The translations under genes and the position numbers were made by a program. A stretch of DNA of 6,013 nucleotides, taken from an uncultured Thalassospira sp. GTDB taxonomy: Bacteria > Pseudomonadota > Alphaproteobacteria > Rhodospirillales_A > Thalassospiraceae. Shown here one piece after another: positions 4,679 to 6,013 of the stretch. How positions within the stretch are numbered: the stretch's first letter is position 1; every line of letters starts with the position of its first letter. The DNA lies in assembly GCA_946885765.1 (NCBI GenBank), contig CAMPHD010000212.1:1-6013 (forward strand), written 5' to 3'. Under the pieces are notes generated by a model. That model searched no databases. It was given only the letters and a program-made list of their open reading frames with translations, and was not told the DNA's origin.

Positions 4679-6013
4679 GACGGGTTTCCTTTCGCGGAAC
4701 CCGGCATGGCTGGCGGATCAAGATCGCTGGTTTGGGCGGCTTCGATATTATTGTTGGTCAGTTCGCGATCATAGGGCAGGCGGATCAGAACGGTTGTTCC
4801 GCCTTTTTCACCAACGCTGACGGTCATGCGGCCTCGATGGGCGCTGATGATGCGGTTGGTGATATGCAGGCCCAGACCGACACCATGGGTATTGCCCGAT
4901 GTGTTGCCACGGTAAAATGCCTCGGCGACCATCGTCAGATCATTTTGGGAAATTCCCGGCCCGTTGTCGGTAACACGAATATAGACATAGCCGTCGCTTC
5001 GATGGGTAAAGCCGATGCGAACACTGGCATTCGGGGCATATTTCCGGGCATTTTCAATCAGGTTGCTAAGTGCCCGTTCAATCAGGGTCCGGTCGATTCT
5101 GGCAACGGTGAAATCCGTATTGCTTAAATCGATATCGTGATCCGGGGTCTCTCGTTGGCGCCGTTTGACCAAATCGTTCAGAAACGAGGCCAGAATGGTC
5201 GGTCTGGGCGAGATATGGAAATTGGTGCTATCGAGCGTTTCCTTGGTCAGGAAAACATTGACCAGTTCGGATAGTTGGGATGCGTGCCCGCGGATGGTTG
5301 ATATGCGGCTTGTCACGGCCTCTGGTGCATCGCTACGCATATGCAGGGAAACCATTTCCGCCGCACGCTGGATAATCGCAAGTGGTGTGCGGAACTCATG
5401 TGAGAGCATGGTAATAAATTCGCGCTGCTCGTCGGCCAGCTGGTTGGCGCGTGTGCTGCTGTGATAGGCGACAACGCGCTGATTGGCCAGTTCATGGGTT
5501 CGGCAGGCCATCGCAATGCCAAGCAGCAGCAAATGAACAAGTGACGCCAACTGATAACAGTTAAGTGTAAAATCATTGGCAGGGACAAAACCCAGCAACA
5601 TCAAAAGATGAATGATTGCCGCCGCTGCCGGTATGCCCAGCGCCAAAACATATAGTCGGAGCCGTTGCATGCCGGGCTTTGCCCAGCCGTAACAGATCAG
5701 ATACGCCCAAAGAACCAGCAACACACCGATTTGCGGCAGGAAAAAACTGCGGACAAAGTAAATATAAAGATCGCCAAGTGCGGTAAAGGAACCGAAGCAG
5801 GCAATGACCGCGTAAACCATCAGGGCACGAAATGCGATGCGATTGTACCGATCCAGCTCAATGATATATAGCCACATTGCAACACTGGTACCGATCGAAA
5901 GCGCAGTGCCGGTTCCGGTAATTGCATCGCTTGCCCGTTGCCACGTGCCGGAAAACAGTAATTGGGCATAACCCGAAGTACCGGCAGTTGCCGTGAAAAG
6001 GGCAAAGATATAA
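4675..6013 (-). CDS. 7TMR-DISM sensor histidine kinase, catalytically complete (HK2, N-terminus outside the window)
   Basis: The reading frame ends at TGA (4677-4675) and stays open to the right edge. The Met at 5877 is internal: translation of 5878-6012 gives 45 more residues (ending TSVA before that Met) that match HK1 from its Y234. Aligned with HK1, about 230 N-terminal residues are missing, presumably a signal segment, a periplasmic DISMED2-like domain and the first membrane helix. Visible are about six membrane segments, then HisKA with the phospho-acceptor His in LSHEFRTPLA (codon 5400-5398). The HATPase domain has intact boxes: NLIENARKY (N-box Asn codon 5052-5050), DNGPGI (4968-4951), the F-box region EAFYRG, and GVGLGL (4884-4867). 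An unconserved tail of about 30 residues follows. It should autophosphorylate and pass phosphate to a response regulator, most simply the one encoded at 1898-2692. It is the first of a coupled pair with HK1. The signal is unknown, and the promoter lies outside the window. Confidence 0.92.
   Translation of the reverse strand, partial: YIFALFTATAGTSGYAQLLFSGTWQRASDAITGTGTALSIGTSVAMWLYIIELDRYNRIAFRALMVYAVIACFGSFTALGDLYIYFVRSFFLPQIGVLLVLWAYLICYGWAKPGMQRLRLYVLALGIPAAAAIIHLLMLLGFVPANDFTLNCYQLASLVHLLLLGIAMACRTHELANQRVVAYHSSTRANQLADEQREFITMLSHEFRTPLAIIQRAAEMVSLHMRSDAPEAVTSRISTIRGHASQLSELVNVFLTKETLDSTNFHISPRPTILASFLNDLVKRRQRETPDHDIDLSNTDFTVARIDRTLIERALSNLIENARKYAPNASVRIGFTHRSDGYVYIRVTDNGPGISQNDLTMVAEAFYRGNTSGNTHGVGLGLHITNRIISAHRGRMTVSVGEKGGTTVLIRLPYDRELTNNNIEAAQTSDLDPPAMPGSAKGNPS
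4687..4691 (-). promoter_or_regulatory. Ribosome binding site of HK1 within the end of HK2
   Basis: Read on the minus strand, AAGGA lies 8 nt before the ATG at 4678-4676. It supports that start and shows that HK1 is translated from the HK2 transcript with its own ribosome site as well as through the ATGA overlap. Confidence 0.6.

Noticed and set aside
4675..5877. HK2 as a complete 400-residue kinase starting at 5877
   Set aside because: The same frame continues without a stop to the window edge and the added residues match the HK1 membrane region, so the Met is internal.
5820..6005. A separate small minus-strand ORF at the right edge
   Set aside because: It is in a different frame from HK2 and overlaps sequence that clearly encodes HK2 membrane segments; its own product shows no recognisable features.
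1..6013. CRISPR arrays, tRNA or rRNA genes, insertion sequences, phage or attachment sites
   Set aside because: I saw no regularly spaced repeats, no tRNA-like cloverleaf, no transposase-like protein and no flanking duplications. The window reads as chromosomal core plus a signalling cassette.

Overview
The window looks like alphaproteobacterial DNA, most likely from the Rhodospirillales. A Thalassospira-like genome is my best guess. The guess rests on moderate GC content, an ftsH-folP gene pair, a dihydropteroate synthase with a long N-terminal extension, and 7TMR-DISM sensor kinases. It is recognition from memory, not a database result.

Layout, left to right. (1) Positions 1-506 (+) hold the 3' end of ftsH, a membrane AAA+ zinc protease. 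(2) Positions 520-1635 (+) hold folP, dihydropteroate synthase, starting 13 nt after ftsH. A perfect 12-bp terminator-like hairpin (546-575) sits inside the first codons of folP. (3) Positions 1636-1897 are intergenic. They contain a palindrome, a probable folP terminator, a small GC hairpin and a possible five-codon leader peptide ahead of the next gene. (4) Positions 1898-2692 (+) encode an OmpR-type response regulator. (5) Positions 2702-4678 (-) encode a 658-residue membrane histidine kinase of the 7TMR-DISM type, called HK1 here. (6) Positions 4675-6013 (-) encode a second kinase of the same architecture, HK2. Its N-terminus lies beyond the right edge of the window. HK2 is read before HK1, and the two overlap in an ATGA.

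The most interesting unit is the three-gene signalling cassette. HK1 and HK2 are diverged tandem paralogues. HK2 has complete ATP-binding boxes. HK1 keeps the phosphoacceptor histidine and the HEFRT motif but has lost key residues of the N, G1 and G2 boxes, so it reads as a pseudokinase in an intact frame. The pair is translationally coupled and converges on a response regulator gene only 9 nt away. A reasonable model, which is inference, is that HK2 supplies the catalytic domain, HK1 acts as a partner, substrate or phosphatase in a heterodimer, and both address the regulator.

The ftsH-folP part is ordinary housekeeping sequence apart from the hairpin at the start of folP.
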